Assembly: GCF_905404315.1 (NCBI RefSeq)
Contig: NC_066292.1
Span: 5,828,001-5,892,000 of the forward strand
Direction of reading: 5' to 3'
DNA: 64,000 nucleotides
Source of the DNA: Leptidea sinapis
Lineage: Eukaryota; Arthropoda; Insecta; Lepidoptera; Pieridae
Part shown: positions 13,085 to 24,800 of the stretch, in pieces
How the letters are laid out: every line of letters starts with the position of its first letter
Position numbering within the stretch: position 1 is the first letter of the stretch
Made by a program: the position numbers and the translations under genes
The notes under the pieces: generated by a model
Seen by the model: only the letters and a program-made list of their open reading frames with translations
Told to the model about the DNA's origin: nothing
The model's database searches: none

Positions 13085-14028
13085 CTTGTTAAACACCTTC
13101 AAAAAAAAGGAGGTACTCAATTCTTTGATTTTTTTAAGTATGTTACCTCAGAACTTTCGACTGAGTGGACCAATTTTGATAATTCTTTTTTTATTTAAAA
13201 GTTGGTGTGTGCGTGTAATTTGGACCGGATCCGGCAATGGCATCCATGTAAAAACCATAAAACTCTTAAATTTGCTATAAGTATGTGTGTGACAAATGGA
13301 CGAATAACTAACTCAATACCGCGCCAACCGATTTCGATGACTGTTTATTTTTTGGAAAGGATCTTCAAAGGTAGTTTTGTGAGAGTTTAGTTAGGTTCTC
13401 ATTATGGGATCCATGACAATGTAACGGAACTCTTCAATTCTTAGGAGCAAATTAACGATGCTCGGCTGAATTTATTTATTTTTTGTTTTCCGGATATTTG
13501 AGTCACCTCCCGTTATGTTATGGTCAAGTAATTGTCATTTTCGATTATGATGATCAATGGAACACCGTAATAACTTACAGCCGTTCCCAATATTCAGTCT
13601 ATCTCTTACTTGAGATAAAAATCGTAACAATCGTTGACTTTTCTGTCCCAATAAACTTATCGATGGTAACTCACCTTATCCGTTCACGCTGTCTGCCAAA
13701 GGGACGACGTATAGCTTACTAGCGATAGAAGATTGTATGGAAATTTCAATTCTGCGTCCCAACATAAGGCGAAAAGAATGACTTATCGGGTTTATTGGGA
13801 CAGCTAATTATTGACAATAGTAATTTATCTCTATCTGTAGATAGTATATTGGTAACGGCCGTTACAGTATTGGTGCGATCTGTGGCTGAATTGATGCAAT
13901 CTTTCTGTAATCAAATTGCGATGAGTTTACGTTCATTGCTTCATTGCAAAATTTTGTAGGTCTACACAATATTTAGACAAATTATTAATTAGTGTACCGT
14001 ATCTACTTCAGATTCACTAAAAATAAAT
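13085..14028. repeat. old interspersed repeat interrupted by a MITE
   Basis: It starts near CACCTTCAAAAAAAAGGAGG and passes TTACCTCAGAACTTTCGACT, CCGCGCCAACCGATTTCGAT and, after the MITE at 13578-13861, ACAAATTATTAATTAGTGTA to TTCACTAAAAATAA. It is the same repeat as 26386-26832. No coding region is visible. Confidence 0.7.
13578..13861. mobile_element. MITE with CGGCCGTTCCC ends, TTA target site (copy 1)
   Basis: This 284-bp element starts CAGCCGTTCCCAATATTCAG and ends with a sequence whose reverse complement begins CGGCCGTTACCAATA. TTA flanks both sides (13575-13577 and 13862-13864), the 3-bp TWA duplication expected of PIF/Harbinger elements. It shares most of its length with the copy at 63297-63598. 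It is inserted inside an older repeat copy spanning about 13085-14028. Confidence 0.85.
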
Positions 14029-15496
14029 AACCAACTGTACCTAATAGTTTTTTTTCTAGTTTTTGTAATACTTGCCTAGTCATGATGTAAATAAATACAG
14101 AACGATTCATTTTTAACCTATTAGGAGCTGTTAAATATATATTTTTAAATTTTATTAAAAAGTATTTGTTTACGAATTTTGTTGACATCTGTTACGAAAT
14201 GCTGTGAACGCATTCAATTATAAATAATATTGAAACAATTATTTTAAAAAGAGTTCTTATATTTTCTATTACATACGACATCTGCACCAACATAATGTGT
14301 TATCTGCACCTGCCCTTAAATAAAATTACTCTAGTATGCAAATGGTATATAGTTAAACAATACATTTAAAAGTATTGACAAAGTGTCACTCTTGGAGCCC
14401 GATTGAAAGCGGATTATCTATCTACTATGTTATATTTAAGATCAATTTGAAATTTCCGTACATTTTTAAAATATAAATGTTAGCAAGATAGTGCTAACTG
14501 ATATAAAAGATTTATTTATAAATTTAATAAGACTATAATTACATGTATATATAGCAACCGTGGGCTTAAGATTTCCTTGCGCACTCGTTTACTGCACTGT
14601 TACATCTGGCCCATACTTCTATACGGATGTGAGGCGTGGACTATAAATGAAGACCTCAGAAAACGTATAGAAGCTTTTGAAATGTGGGCATATAGACGTA
14701 TGTTGGCCATAAGTTGGACCCACAAGGTCACAAATGTGGAAGTTTTGCGCCGCGTCAATCAAAAACGCGAACACATACAAACTATCAAGATGAGGAAAGT
14801 CGCATATTTGGGGCACGTGCTTAGGCACGAGAGGTACAAACTCCTACAACTCATCATGATGGGAAATGTTGCCGGAAGAAGAGGCGTAGGTCTCAGAAAA
14901 AAGTCTTGGCTGCGCAACATCCGAGAGTGGACTGCATCCGAGAGTGGACTGGCATCGGGAAGGACAAACAATTGAAACTACAACGCTGACCGCCAACCTT
15001 CGTTAGTCGAAGAGGCACGCGAAGAAGGCTAGATATTTATATGTGGCTTTTCGAGTGTTGCTGTGGTAACCCGTAGGGTAATTTTAGCAAAGTATAGAAT
15101 TTGCTAAGCCATGATAAGATATTTAAAATAAAAGAATTGTTTATATTTTTTTAAATATTTCCATTACATAAGCGTAATAATTTAGTTAATATTCTTATCA
15201 CATTATTTAAAAAATATAAATTTATTCACTTTATTAAAAATGTATCCATTGACTTTTATATTTTAAATTCTAAAACGGGGCTTCCGCAGCTGCTTGTAAG
15301 TCATATGAATTAATAATTTACAGAATGTCAGGCATAAACAAAAATAAGGTTAACATAAAAAAGGCGTGTATCTATGGTGTGGGTGTTTCACTAACGAGGA
15401 AGATATAATATTAGATATCTTGTCACAGTATTGTATATTTATATAACACACACGTGTACTTATTTATGTTGTGTGTAAATACAAGGAACTAAATTA
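14029..15496. other. 3' flank around the RTE fragment, no gene seen
   Basis: Except for the RTE piece at 14545-14990, this is AT-rich sequence without recognisable genes or repeats. Confidence 0.5.
14545..14990 (+). mobile_element. RTE-type LINE, RT C-terminal region
   Basis: The open frame 14577-14975 encodes LLYGCEAWTINEDLRKRIEA, FEMWAYRRMLAISWTHKVTN, KVAYLGHVLRHERY and KKSWLRNIREWT. These are the classical C-terminal motifs of RTE-family reverse transcriptases. The RT core and endonuclease are absent. A short duplication (CGAGAGTGGACTG twice, about 14920-14950) changes the end of the frame. Confidence 0.88.
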
Positions 15497-17030
15497 CACT
15501 GGCCTTCAAACGTAAGTATCACACTTTTAAAATTGGTATAACGTTTTAAGTTCACAATATATACTTTCGAAATAAAAAGGACTCCAAAGAGAATTTAATT
15601 TTGTACATAAAAACTTTATAGTCGGTAACCTTCTTTTAAGAATTGGCTGAAAAAAAACTTCAAAAACAAAACCATTCCTTTTTCAAAGTGGACGTTTTCG
15701 AATTACAATTTTACCATTCACATTTTTCTTTCTGTTTTAATTTTTTTTCAAGATCGATGGGTCTTGTTTTAAAAATTTATGCTAAAAAGCACATAACATT
15801 TATTTATCATGCCTCTTTCAGTTGAAGAATGTGCTAGGATCATGGCTTTTTTGGAACTAGGCATCAGTATGCGTCGCACTGCAAGAATGGTGGGTGTGAC
15901 GGTACGAACGGTCCAGAAGGTAAAGCGAAGGTACGAAGAGACTGAACACCATCTGAGGAGACCCAGGTGTACCAGTGCCCGAGAAGATCGTTACATTATT
16001 TCCACTGTATTAAGAAATCGCCACCAAAATGCAGTTGAAGTCCAGCAACAGCTACTTCAGACCCGGAGGGCCTACATTAGTGAGAGTACAGTGAGAAGAA
16101 GACTTGCTGAAGGAAATTTGAAGCCCCGAAGACCAGCGAGTGGCACAAAACTCGAGAGACAGCATCGAGTAGCGAGCCTGCGATACGCCCGTGAAAACAT
16201 GCAGTGGGATGAAGAAGAATGGTCAAGAATTTTGTTTGCAGATGAGTCTCGATTCTCCCTTTACACTTCTGATGGAAGGCGAAGTGTTTACAGGCGACCT
16301 GGTGAGCGATACCTTCAAGCCTACATCTCAGAAAGAGTCCAATACGGTGGAGGCAGTGTACATGCATGGGCTGGCACATCTTCAGAAAGTCGCACAGAGC
16401 TAGTAGCCATAGAAAATGGCACCCTCACTGGGCAAAGATATGCTCAATGAGTATGCAGGGCCGTATTTAGCAAATATGGGTTAGGGATCGATGCTGATGC
16501 ATGATAATGCCCGGCCACACACGGCTCATATCGTACAAGAGTATATTCAGGAGGTCGGTATAAGCGTGATGGCTTGGCCATCAAGAAGTCCTGATCTCAA
16601 CCCGATTGAACACGCCTGGGATGAGCTTGGGAGGCTAGTCAGAAATCGCAGACCACCACCTACTACCCTCAGGGCACTAAAGCAGGCCCTGGCAGAAGAA
16701 TGGGAGAATATTCCCCAACATCGGCTCCGAAACCTAGTGTTCAGTATGCCAAACCGGCTCTAAGCTGTAATCAGAGCTCGAGGAGGCAATACCAGTTATT
16801 AAAAATTAAATAACATTTTAGTTGAATTTTTTTTCACTAAACTAAAAATGTCTATTTTCATTGTTTTATCTTTTTTAAGTTAAAAATGTTACTAATGTAT
16901 AATTTTAGTTTCTAAGAATTAAAGCCTATAAAATCTGCAACAAAACGTTTTTAATCTTAAATCTCTACCTTCTATAGTTAAGAAAAAAAATTAATTTGAA
17001 AAGTGTGATAATTACTTTTGCAGGCCAGTG
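15497..17030 (+). mobile_element. Tc1/mariner-superfamily transposon, nearly intact
   Basis: This 1534-bp element is flanked by TA on both sides (15495-15496 and 17031-17032). The terminal inverted repeats begin CACTGGCCTTCAAACGTAAG on the left and CACTGGCCTGCAAAAGTAAT on the right (reverse complement). They match over about 38 bp with five differences. It carries one transposase reading region on the plus strand (15809-16763) broken by one frameshift and one stop. It is the best preserved autonomous-type element in the window. Confidence 0.93.
15809..16763 (+). pseudogene. Tc1-type DD34E transposase, one frameshift and one stop
   Basis: The transposase cuts and pastes its own element by recognising the terminal repeats. 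The first frame (15809-16450) starts MPLSVEECARIMAF and has an N-terminal helix-turn-helix region (about residues 1-60, TVRTVQKVKRRY) and the first catalytic Asp in FADESRFSLY. The reading then shifts frame near 16440, meets a TAG at 16482-16484, and continues from 16491 with MHDNARPHTA, the second Asp, and SPDLNPIEHAWDELG with the catalytic Glu. The spacing between the second Asp and Glu is 34 residues, the Tc1 (DD34E) signature. The copy cannot make a full protein as it stands, but the decay is slight. Confidence 0.93.
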
Positions 17031-17350
17031 TATATTATTACAATTATTGTACATATTGTACTAGTTAGTGCCAGTTTCACTTGCTACGACCTAAAAAAAT
17101 GCATATTTGTACAAAATTTCATATCGATTCGACCTATGGTTTAAAAGATAAAAGTCACCTCCACCAGCGCCACCTATCTGGCACTAACTATACGCTATTG
17201 ATCATAGTATCATCCTTTGGGTGCAAACTTTCATTTCAACTGGTCTAACGGTTTTCGAACTTTAGGTGAACATATTACACACATATATTATTTTATATAT
17301 GTTGACATAAAAATGAGATACTTGTTTTTGGGTATAGCCACGGACGAGTA

Positions 17351-17689
17351 AAAAAAGAAGGACTCCACGCCATGATATTATCAAGTGAAGCACCGTTATG
17401 CTAGTGTGTGTGCGGTTACGGGGGATACTAATTACCCAATGTTTTCTCCATTAATTAATCATATATTGCCACAAATACTTTTATAGTATCGTTTTTACAC
17501 TTTTTCACAAATCACGACGGCATTTTTAAAATATTTTATTGAGACGCAAACAGATGATGACAATTCTCATAATGGCCGCCTATTGGCCTGTAGTAGTGTA
17601 AGTGTGTGCGTGCTATGTATTTACACGTTAATCAGCTTGTTTTGGTGCTACACTGTTATGTAAGGTGGCACGGAGTCCTTATTTTTTTT
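17351..17689. mobile_element. MITE with long imperfect TIRs and TA target site
   Basis: The left end reads AAAAAAGAAGGACTCCACGC. The right end reverse-complements to AAAAAAAATAAGGACTCCGT. Similarity continues inward over roughly 45 bp (AGTGAAGCACC against AGTGTAGCACC). TA flanks both ends (17349-17350 and 17690-17691). At 339 bp with no coding capacity, it fits a Tc1/mariner-mobilised MITE. Confidence 0.75.
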
Positions 17690-18689
17690 TACTAGTCAGT
17701 GGGTATAGCGAGGCACTAGTCATACGGGTGAACGAGCAAGTATTACAAAAATTAAAAAGACGTTGAACTGTACTAACAGCGTATTGATACATTTTTTTTT
17801 TTGTGAAATAGAATAGAGTATTTCATTTATCGTAGACTATTGTAGATATTGCTTTGTCGATATAACTTTGTCATTTGTTTAAGATAAATTAAAGGTATTA
17901 AGTTAGTTTTGATATGGCTGAAAAGATTAATAAAATAAGTATCTGTAGACACTACAATATCTGGAAATCTTCCATATTACACTCAACAAAAAGCGTGTGA
18001 TATTTCCGCTCAAAGTCGCACCACACGAACAACAATTAGTCATAGTTCCAACGATAAAGGTAAGCACACACCTGCCAGCGACGTCTCACACACAGTTGCG
18101 CCTGATCGCTTTTAATTATTTACGCCTGTCTTGTTCATAACTTTTTACTTCTCAAATTTAATTTTGAGAAATCCTTTTGTTAGGAATGTGTCAGCGTAAA
18201 ATTTGAGTAATGGTTATGTGGTGTGAAGAATTGTGTTGAACAAACTTTATTGTTTGGTATTATTTGTACTTGACCTACAAATTATTAATTCACTTTATTT
18301 ATAGATCTATTTGGTATTCCGACGTTCTCAAATCTAGTGAATTATTTTTCATAAATTCCTTATGTGTTCAATATATGCAATAAAGTAAATGGTAACAACT
18401 TATATTTTGAATGAATGAAGACTTGGAATGGATGAAGCTGTCACACACGGCTATGTAACGTCGTTCGTGTAAAGCAGTCTCAATCCAACTTATAGAATTA
18501 GTGACAAGTCAGGGCATAAATTACCAGAGTAACTTATGCACAATTATTAATAATAATAATAATTATATATATTGTATATTTTATTTATTTTATATTATTT
18601 ACCACCTTGATGCATTTTGCACTTTTGTCGTGTCGTCAAACATTAGGCGTTTTCTTACATGTAATAATTATTTTTAAAACAGTTTTAAC

Positions 18690-18880
18690 GTTAAATTTAT
18701 TGAAGTAGGCGTTACTTTGCGGAAATCCATAATTATACAAATGATTTGAGTTTTCTTTAGTGTTAATTCCGCCAATATTTGTCTTTAAACAATTCGACAC
18801 GTGTTTCGCCTCTACACGAGGCATCCTCAGGACGTGTTGTCTCGCCAAAATCTGGCACGAGACTGAATCAGTCTCGTGCC
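18690..18880 (+). repeat. half copy of the fold-back element
   Basis: It reads TTGAAGTAGGCGTTACTTTG, GTGTTAATTCCGCCAATATT, CGACACGTGTTTCGCCTCTA and ends in a perfect 12-bp hairpin (GGCACGAGACTG / CAGTCTCGTGCC, loop AAT, 18854-18880). The second long arm is missing. Confidence 0.65.
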
Positions 18881-18884
18881 GTTA

Positions 18885-19060
18885 GTTTTTTTCGCTTCAA
18901 AAAAAGCGCGTACACGCTCCTGTGATTGCTCTGGTGTTGCAAGACAATGTGAGCGGAGGTGACCACTTAACACCACACACACCACCCGTACGCTCGTTTG
19001 TCCTCCTTGTCCACAAGAAAGGTGGTATCCCTCACTTATGGGATAAAAAAAAAAAACAGA
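18885..19060 (+). mobile_element. LINE-A 3' tail fragment, diverged
   Basis: It contains AAAAAGCGCGTACACGCTCC, CTGGTGTTGCAAGACAATGT and CCGTACGCTCGTTTGTCCTC, then A-rich sequence. A short CACA expansion lies inside. Confidence 0.65.
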
Positions 19061-19680
19061 AAAAAAAACGAGGAAGTACACATTTAAACATAATTTATTT
19101 CGTATTATTTAATTATCACAGATCCATTTATATTAATAGTCATCACGTTAACAAAAATATATAGTCTACAGCGGTGAGGATTTCTTATACAAATCTTCAG
19201 AGTATTAAAACAAGATAGACAGAGCGCATAAAATAACCAGTTACGTTCTTTAAAAATTAAGTGTTTATATAATTTGATTGTACACAACTCCTATATTTAA
19301 CAGCATCTGATAAGTAGAGGAGTGATTTGTAGAGAAAGTTAAATAACCGTTTTACTTGAAGGAATTCCTTCTTCAAAAAAATTCAAAAGTTTAGTTTGGA
19401 ATGAAAATTAGTATTGTTTAAATGTTAATTTGGTAGAGATTGTAATAAAGAACATATTTTTGATGTACTGATCGATTCCACGCTAATTCTATCTTATTCT
19501 AAGTCTGTGTGAAAATCATTATAAGGATTTCTCTACGTGATACACAATATTTACAAAAGTTAATGCTATATATTATGTAGTTATCTGTCTACCAAAAGTA
19601 GCAAGCCTCTCATGGCTGGCTCATAATAACAGAACATAAAGATTAAAACAATTTCAAGCAAATTCTAGCAAAATTATGAT

Positions 19681-19919
19681 CAGGGGCGTGCATTGGTTTT
19701 CTAGGTAGCAAGGTAGGCACTGTAGATCTAAGTAGTCGTAGTTGAGCCTTGAGATTGCTTACCGTAGGTATTTAGGAAATTTAAGACTGGGGGTTCAATA
19801 GAAGTTTAGTTATAAAATAACGAAACCACATTAAACTAAATTAACTTTAACATTATATTTATTTAGGTTTATAACGAAGTAGGCACTGCCTAATTGCCTA
19901 TATGATATGCACGCCACTG
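19681..19919. mobile_element. hAT-type MITE with perfect 8-bp target duplication
   Basis: This 239-bp element begins CAGGGGCGTGCAT and ends in a sequence whose reverse complement is CAGTGGCGTGCAT. ATTATGAT is duplicated exactly on both sides (19673-19680 and 19920-19927). The 8-bp duplication and the CAGGGGCG-like terminus are typical of hAT elements. It has no coding capacity. The next 8 bp leftward of unc-5's 3' flank begin here, so it sits just downstream of the gene. Confidence 0.88.
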
Positions 19920-19927
19920 ATTATGAT

Positions 19928-20711
19928 GTATTACTTAATGTGTAGAATGTAACAATTTAGAAATCAATAGTGATCTTCAAGGAAGATAACTTACAATGGT
20001 ATTAGATAATTAGAATTTATTCTAATTCGACATATATAAAACAATCACCTTTTGTCATCAAACTCATTGCCAGCTAAATAAATTATACCACCTTTGGTAC
20101 GTCTATATTTTTATAATACCATATATACATATTGGTTGAACTCCGGTATCAGGAACAAACTACTAGATATGAAATATAAAAATCAGTCAAATTATTAAAA
20201 ACTGTCAAAAACAAGTACAATATGCGAAACTTTAATTTATAAATATTTCGATTCCATCAACATTACAATACCTTTAGACTTTGTTCTAAACTTAATATTT
20301 TAAAACCAAACTTACAATAATTACATTAAGTATATATTGGTAGAAAATTTAATTAGACAGTGAGATAGAAATAGATTAAATGCACTTTAGTCTTACAAGA
20401 AGTAATATGCCATCTAACATTTAATATTTAAGCTCAATGTGAACCTACGCCAAACGAATCGCCATTAATTACAAGTTTGGCACGTTAAGAGAAAAAAAAG
20501 CAAAACAAACACTCATAAAATAACATAAACAACAAAACGTTGAATTCTTCAAAATATATCAGGCACTATTATTGCTACTATAATTCATCCAACAGCGTAG
20601 ATACAGCTCTATACAATATACTACCACGATTTTACAAGGCCGAAGCCGTCTAAACATTTAATCTAAGCGTGTGATTAATAAATACGCCCGTCGCTTGTGG
20701 AAGTCCGTACT
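19928..20711 (-). other. probable unc-5 3' UTR and downstream flank
   Basis: This sequence lies directly downstream of the unc-5 stop on the minus strand and has no recognisable ORF or repeat over most of its length. A canonical AATAAA on the minus strand (TTTATT on plus) is at 20016-20021. Variant ATTAAA sites occur nearer the stop, for example about 20656-20661 and 20231-20236. The true polyadenylation site cannot be decided from sequence alone. Confidence 0.5.
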
Positions 20712-21889
20712 TCATAACCACGAAGGTCGTCCCTGCAGTAGGTCTGCGGCGTCGTGCCGGTCCATCTGTCGTAGCGCGGTGGCCAGCGATGATATGGCTC
20801 CGGGGCCGCGCTCTCTGCATTCCCATAACTCTAAAATAGCTTCAGTGGGCGAGCTCTTAGTGGCAAACCACGTCGTATAACGATCCACTCCAAGCCGAGA
20901 CGCAAGCGCGCGCCAGTCGTTACCGCGAGCGTTCGGCGGATCCAATATACCACATAACTGCCTCTTAACTCGCACGCTCAATTTAAACGGTCCTTCTCCA
21001 CACTCGTTAACTCCGTTCTCGGTCACCGTAACGTTCCTTTTCACGCTTCCGTCGCTGCCTTCCCCGCTCATGTCACTCCGGCACATTCTCGCCTCGAGCA
21101 TATTCTCAGTAATATTGAAGCTTCGTTGCGACTCTGCGCGCGGGGAGCGACCTCTAGGCGACCGACTGCACAGATCGTCAATAGATATTCGGAATGTTTG
21201 CTTGTAAGATGGATTCGTCCTTTGACAGGCGGAAGCTGTGAAATCAATATTGTCGCAGTCGTACGTCCTCTCCAATACAAAGTTACAATGAACAGCGTTA
21301 TAGTTGGCACTCCAGATATGATTGAATGGAATCTCTTGATACGCCGTGCCGGGTTTTGTTTTCCAGCCGGGACTTACGTGTTCTAAATTTAAACATAAAT
21401 TAGATCCGCCATCTTGGAATAGCAATGTTTTCGGCCGTTCTAGAAGCACGCCGCCCATTTTCTTCTCCTGTTCCTGGCAATAATACGTCGCGCAGGGAGT
21501 GTCTTCGAACACATAAAGTCTAATACTATACTCTGTACAAGACTCATTAATTGTTGTAGAAGCATAAATAGCGAGTTGTAGCGCTTTAACGGCTTTGCCA
21601 TTAAAACTTTCACCGACAAGCACGAAAGTGGATAACATATCGGTTACAAGGAAGATTTTATCAGTATCGAGCTGAGTAAAAACGGGTGTATTTATAGTTT
21701 CTTGTCCCAAGTTGACGACTTTCTTCCAATTAGGTTGAGAGTCCGGTTTGTTGTGGTCTATGGCGTAGAGCGCCAGGTTCCAGAAGCCATGCTTGAGGCT
21801 AGCGCAGTGTGGTATTTGAAGGATGACTGACTTGTTGAACTGTAGACGAGGTGGGCCGCACTTAACCACCGGACTAAGTTGCGTGATAC
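20712..21889 (-). CDS. unc-5: unc-5 terminal coding exon: ZU5 end, UPA and death domain
   Basis: This 1178-bp exon has acceptor CCCGCAG above 21889 and a stop at 20714-20712, giving 391 full codons. The open frame continues five codons into the intron (MFFPA), which is not coding. ITQLSPVVKCGPP completes ZU5. The UPA domain follows, with TPVFTQLDTDKIFLVTDMLS, LSTFVLVGES, EYSIRLYVFEDTP and YQEIPFNHIWS, all close to UNC5 equivalents. A linker around residues 560-620 is rich in Ser, Arg and Pro. The C-terminal death domain has GNDWRALASRLGVDRY and FATKSSPTEAILELWE, and ends at RPSWL. ZU5, UPA and death domain form the closed supramodule known for UNC5. Confidence 0.97.
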
Positions 21890-24800
21890 CTGCGGGGAAA
21901 AACATTTTAAAACCATCTGCCTTGGGCTAACTTGATTACTTCGCATAAATTACGGCTCGATTTCATAACGTAATTATATAGGTTCGCAAACTTGATATAA
22001 AAAGCAATTTTAATAAAATTTCGATTTATTATAATCGTGATGGTTTGTTAGAACAAATATTTGATGTAAGATATTTATAATCATAGTGATTGAAGGTAGT
22101 TTAGAGCATCATGTTTTAAATTAAATTTCATGTTAATGACCATTTATTGTTTTAGATATTGGCCTTAAAATAATAATGTTCGACATAATCAAAATATCAT
22201 CTGTTAAGCAAAGGTTGTTTAATTTATTTTTGTTATGTATAAGTCCTGTATATTCTTTTATCTATAGCTTAAAAAAATCATATATAATATGGTCAAGAGA
22301 ACTCAAGTGTGTTTTGTATTTTTATTTAAATAACGTAAAAACAGAACAGTTTCTATAAATTGTTTATAAATATTTATTTTAAGGCATAGGTCTTAATCTT
22401 AAGACTTTTTTCTTGCGCGTAAATGAAAGTTACTTAAGTTGTTTGTATTTCATTCTTTCTATTTTTTTATGATAATAAGGGACGAGAAGAGCGCGACGTT
22501 CAGCTGATGGTAATTGATACGCCCTGCCCATTATAATACAGTGCCGCTTAGTATTCTTCAAAAACCCAAAAATTCTGAGCGGCACTGCAATTGCGCTCGA
22601 TATATATAAGATGTAAAGACTCATTTGCCCAGTAATTTCACTAGCTGTAAATACTCTACAAAATCGCGTTATTCATAATGAATATGTAATAAATAGTATA
22701 GTTACAATTACCTTTTCCAAGTCTTGCTCTGTATCTGTCATCTTTAACAACAGCGACGTACACTTGTTCCCTGCGACCCCTGGCCAGAGCTCCCTCTGGT
22801 ATTGACAGAGCCACTCCAGCAGCTGGCAGTGCTAATCTCGCACCAGAGCTCGACACCGCCAGCGACTGTGACGTCGGAGAGTTGGACACGAGCTCCGCCA
22901 GTTGGAGAGTCACGGACTCGTTGGCTGCGTCATACATGGACCCCGCTGCAGATATAATATTGTACAGATATTCTCATTCTAATAAAATCCCAGTAGAGAG
23001 GATCACATAATTGTTATAGCCCTTGCCCAATATAGCTACGACACTAGACATAGGAATTGCTGGTTACTAATTTTATTAGGCTAGATAAAACACACAATTA
23101 TTGTTATAAAATTCCGGTCTGTTTTCAGAGATTTCTCTAAATAAATTTAAAAGTTGACTAATACCTTAGATAGTTATCCGTCTAGATAGTCTCTCGCTAT
23201 TAGACAACTGATAATAACAGGCCAGGTTTAATACTTTTGTGTGCGTGACGTCTTACACACTCACGATTTGTATGATTTTTTTTTTTATTTTTTTTTTATG
23301 GAATAGGAGGACAAACGAGCGTACGGGTCACCTGGTGTTAAGTGATCACCGCCGCCCACATTCTCTTGCAACACCAGAGGAATCACAAGAGCGTTGCCGG
23401 CCTTTAAGGAAGGTGTACGCGCTTTTTTTGAAGGTACCCATGTCGTATCGTCCCGGAAACACCGCACAAGGAAGCTCATTCCACAGCTTTGTAGTACGAG
23501 GGAGAAAGCTTCTTGAAAACCGCACTGTGGAGGACCGCCACACATCCAGATGATGGGGATGATATCCTAAATTGTGGCGTGTCGTGCGAAGGTGAAATTC
23601 GGCGGCAGGAATCAGGTTAAACAGCTCTTCGGAACACTCCCCGTGATAAATGCGGTAGAAGACACACAATGAAGCGACGTCTCTACGCAACGCCAAGTGA
23701 GCCGTTCACAGAGCACTGAGTCCCCGACAATTCGAGCTGCTCTACGTTGCACGCGGTCAAATGGATCGAGATATATCATATATCACTTTATGCGTAAATT
23801 ACTCAAAATAGAGGTTAACTCTAAACTCAATTTTTTTCGACCTTTTCACAACTGTCATAATCTAAGACGTATAAATATACTAAGATTGCACAGTAATTCT
23901 TCTTCTTATTATAATAAAATCTTAGTGGAGAGGGTCACATCATTTTTATACAAAGCACTTGCTCAACATAGATACAATGTTAGCGACACTAGATGTAGGA
24001 TTTTCTGGTTACTAATTCTAGTGGGCCTTGAAGCCTATTTTCAGAGTTTTCACTGAATAAATTTAAAAGTTGACTGCAACAAGGCTCTGCTGTTTTTGTT
24101 ACTCAACTGCAGATAATCCAAGAGTTGGGACAGCCAGGGTTTAGATAATGATGAGGTATCTTTAGCAATTACTTATGTATATTAAAACTGGGAGAGTTGA
24201 TATAACACATGGTTGAGCAGAACATATGACCACTTTGTTAACAGAACTGGTACTTATAAGAATTGACCTTTGGTAACTTTTATTTTTAATTGTAATATAA
24301 ATAAGTTTATATATCCGCAACATTGTGTAACTAAAATATACGGATAGCGGTATTCCAACCAGCACTTCTGTTTAAAGCCACAGCTGGGGAGTTGAACAAA
24401 CATACCAAAATTTATGAGCGTTGTAAGACTTAGCGGTTATATCCGACGATCTATATAGCCGAGTTTATAGTGACCCTGCCTAATAAGTTAGAGGTCCCGG
24501 GTTCGAATCTCGGTTGGTGCAAACATTTATATTATGATAAATATGACTGTTTGTTTCCAAGTCATGGATGTTTATTTGTATTTATGTTTTGTTTAGATAA
24601 GTATAATGTACACAAATTAAATTTATGAACGATGCGGGTTTCGAACGAACCAACGTGCGAGCACTCTTTCACTGTGCCAAACGTTCGAGTGAGGTATCGT
24701 TGATAAATCTTGTATGTCTTGATCAACTCTCATATTATGGCTTCATCTACAGGATCCACTTTTTGTGGCAATATTATAATATTTTTTTGCGTTGGGTGAA

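Larger units (their letters stand above)
17033..19672. other. 3' flank, mostly MITE and repeat debris
   Basis: 17040-17290 contains mirrored phrases AGTTAGTGCCAGTTTCACTT and TCTGGCACTAACTA in inverted orientation about 110 bp apart, suggesting one more small element. 17351-17689 is a MITE. 17692-18689 and 19061-19672 show nothing I recognise. Confidence 0.45.

Noticed and set aside
16077..16379. 100-codon minus-strand ORF
   Set aside because: It is a shadow of the Tc1-type transposase on the other strand.
21890..21905. ATG at the start of the long ORF (MFFPA...) as an independent gene start
   Set aside because: The five codons lie upstream of a perfect CCCGCAG acceptor, and the ZU5 domain begins in the previous exon. 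The ORF is an internal terminal exon of unc-5.
23239..23553. 104-codon plus-strand ORF
   Set aside because: It is the antisense of a LINE C-terminus whose sense motifs read on the minus strand.
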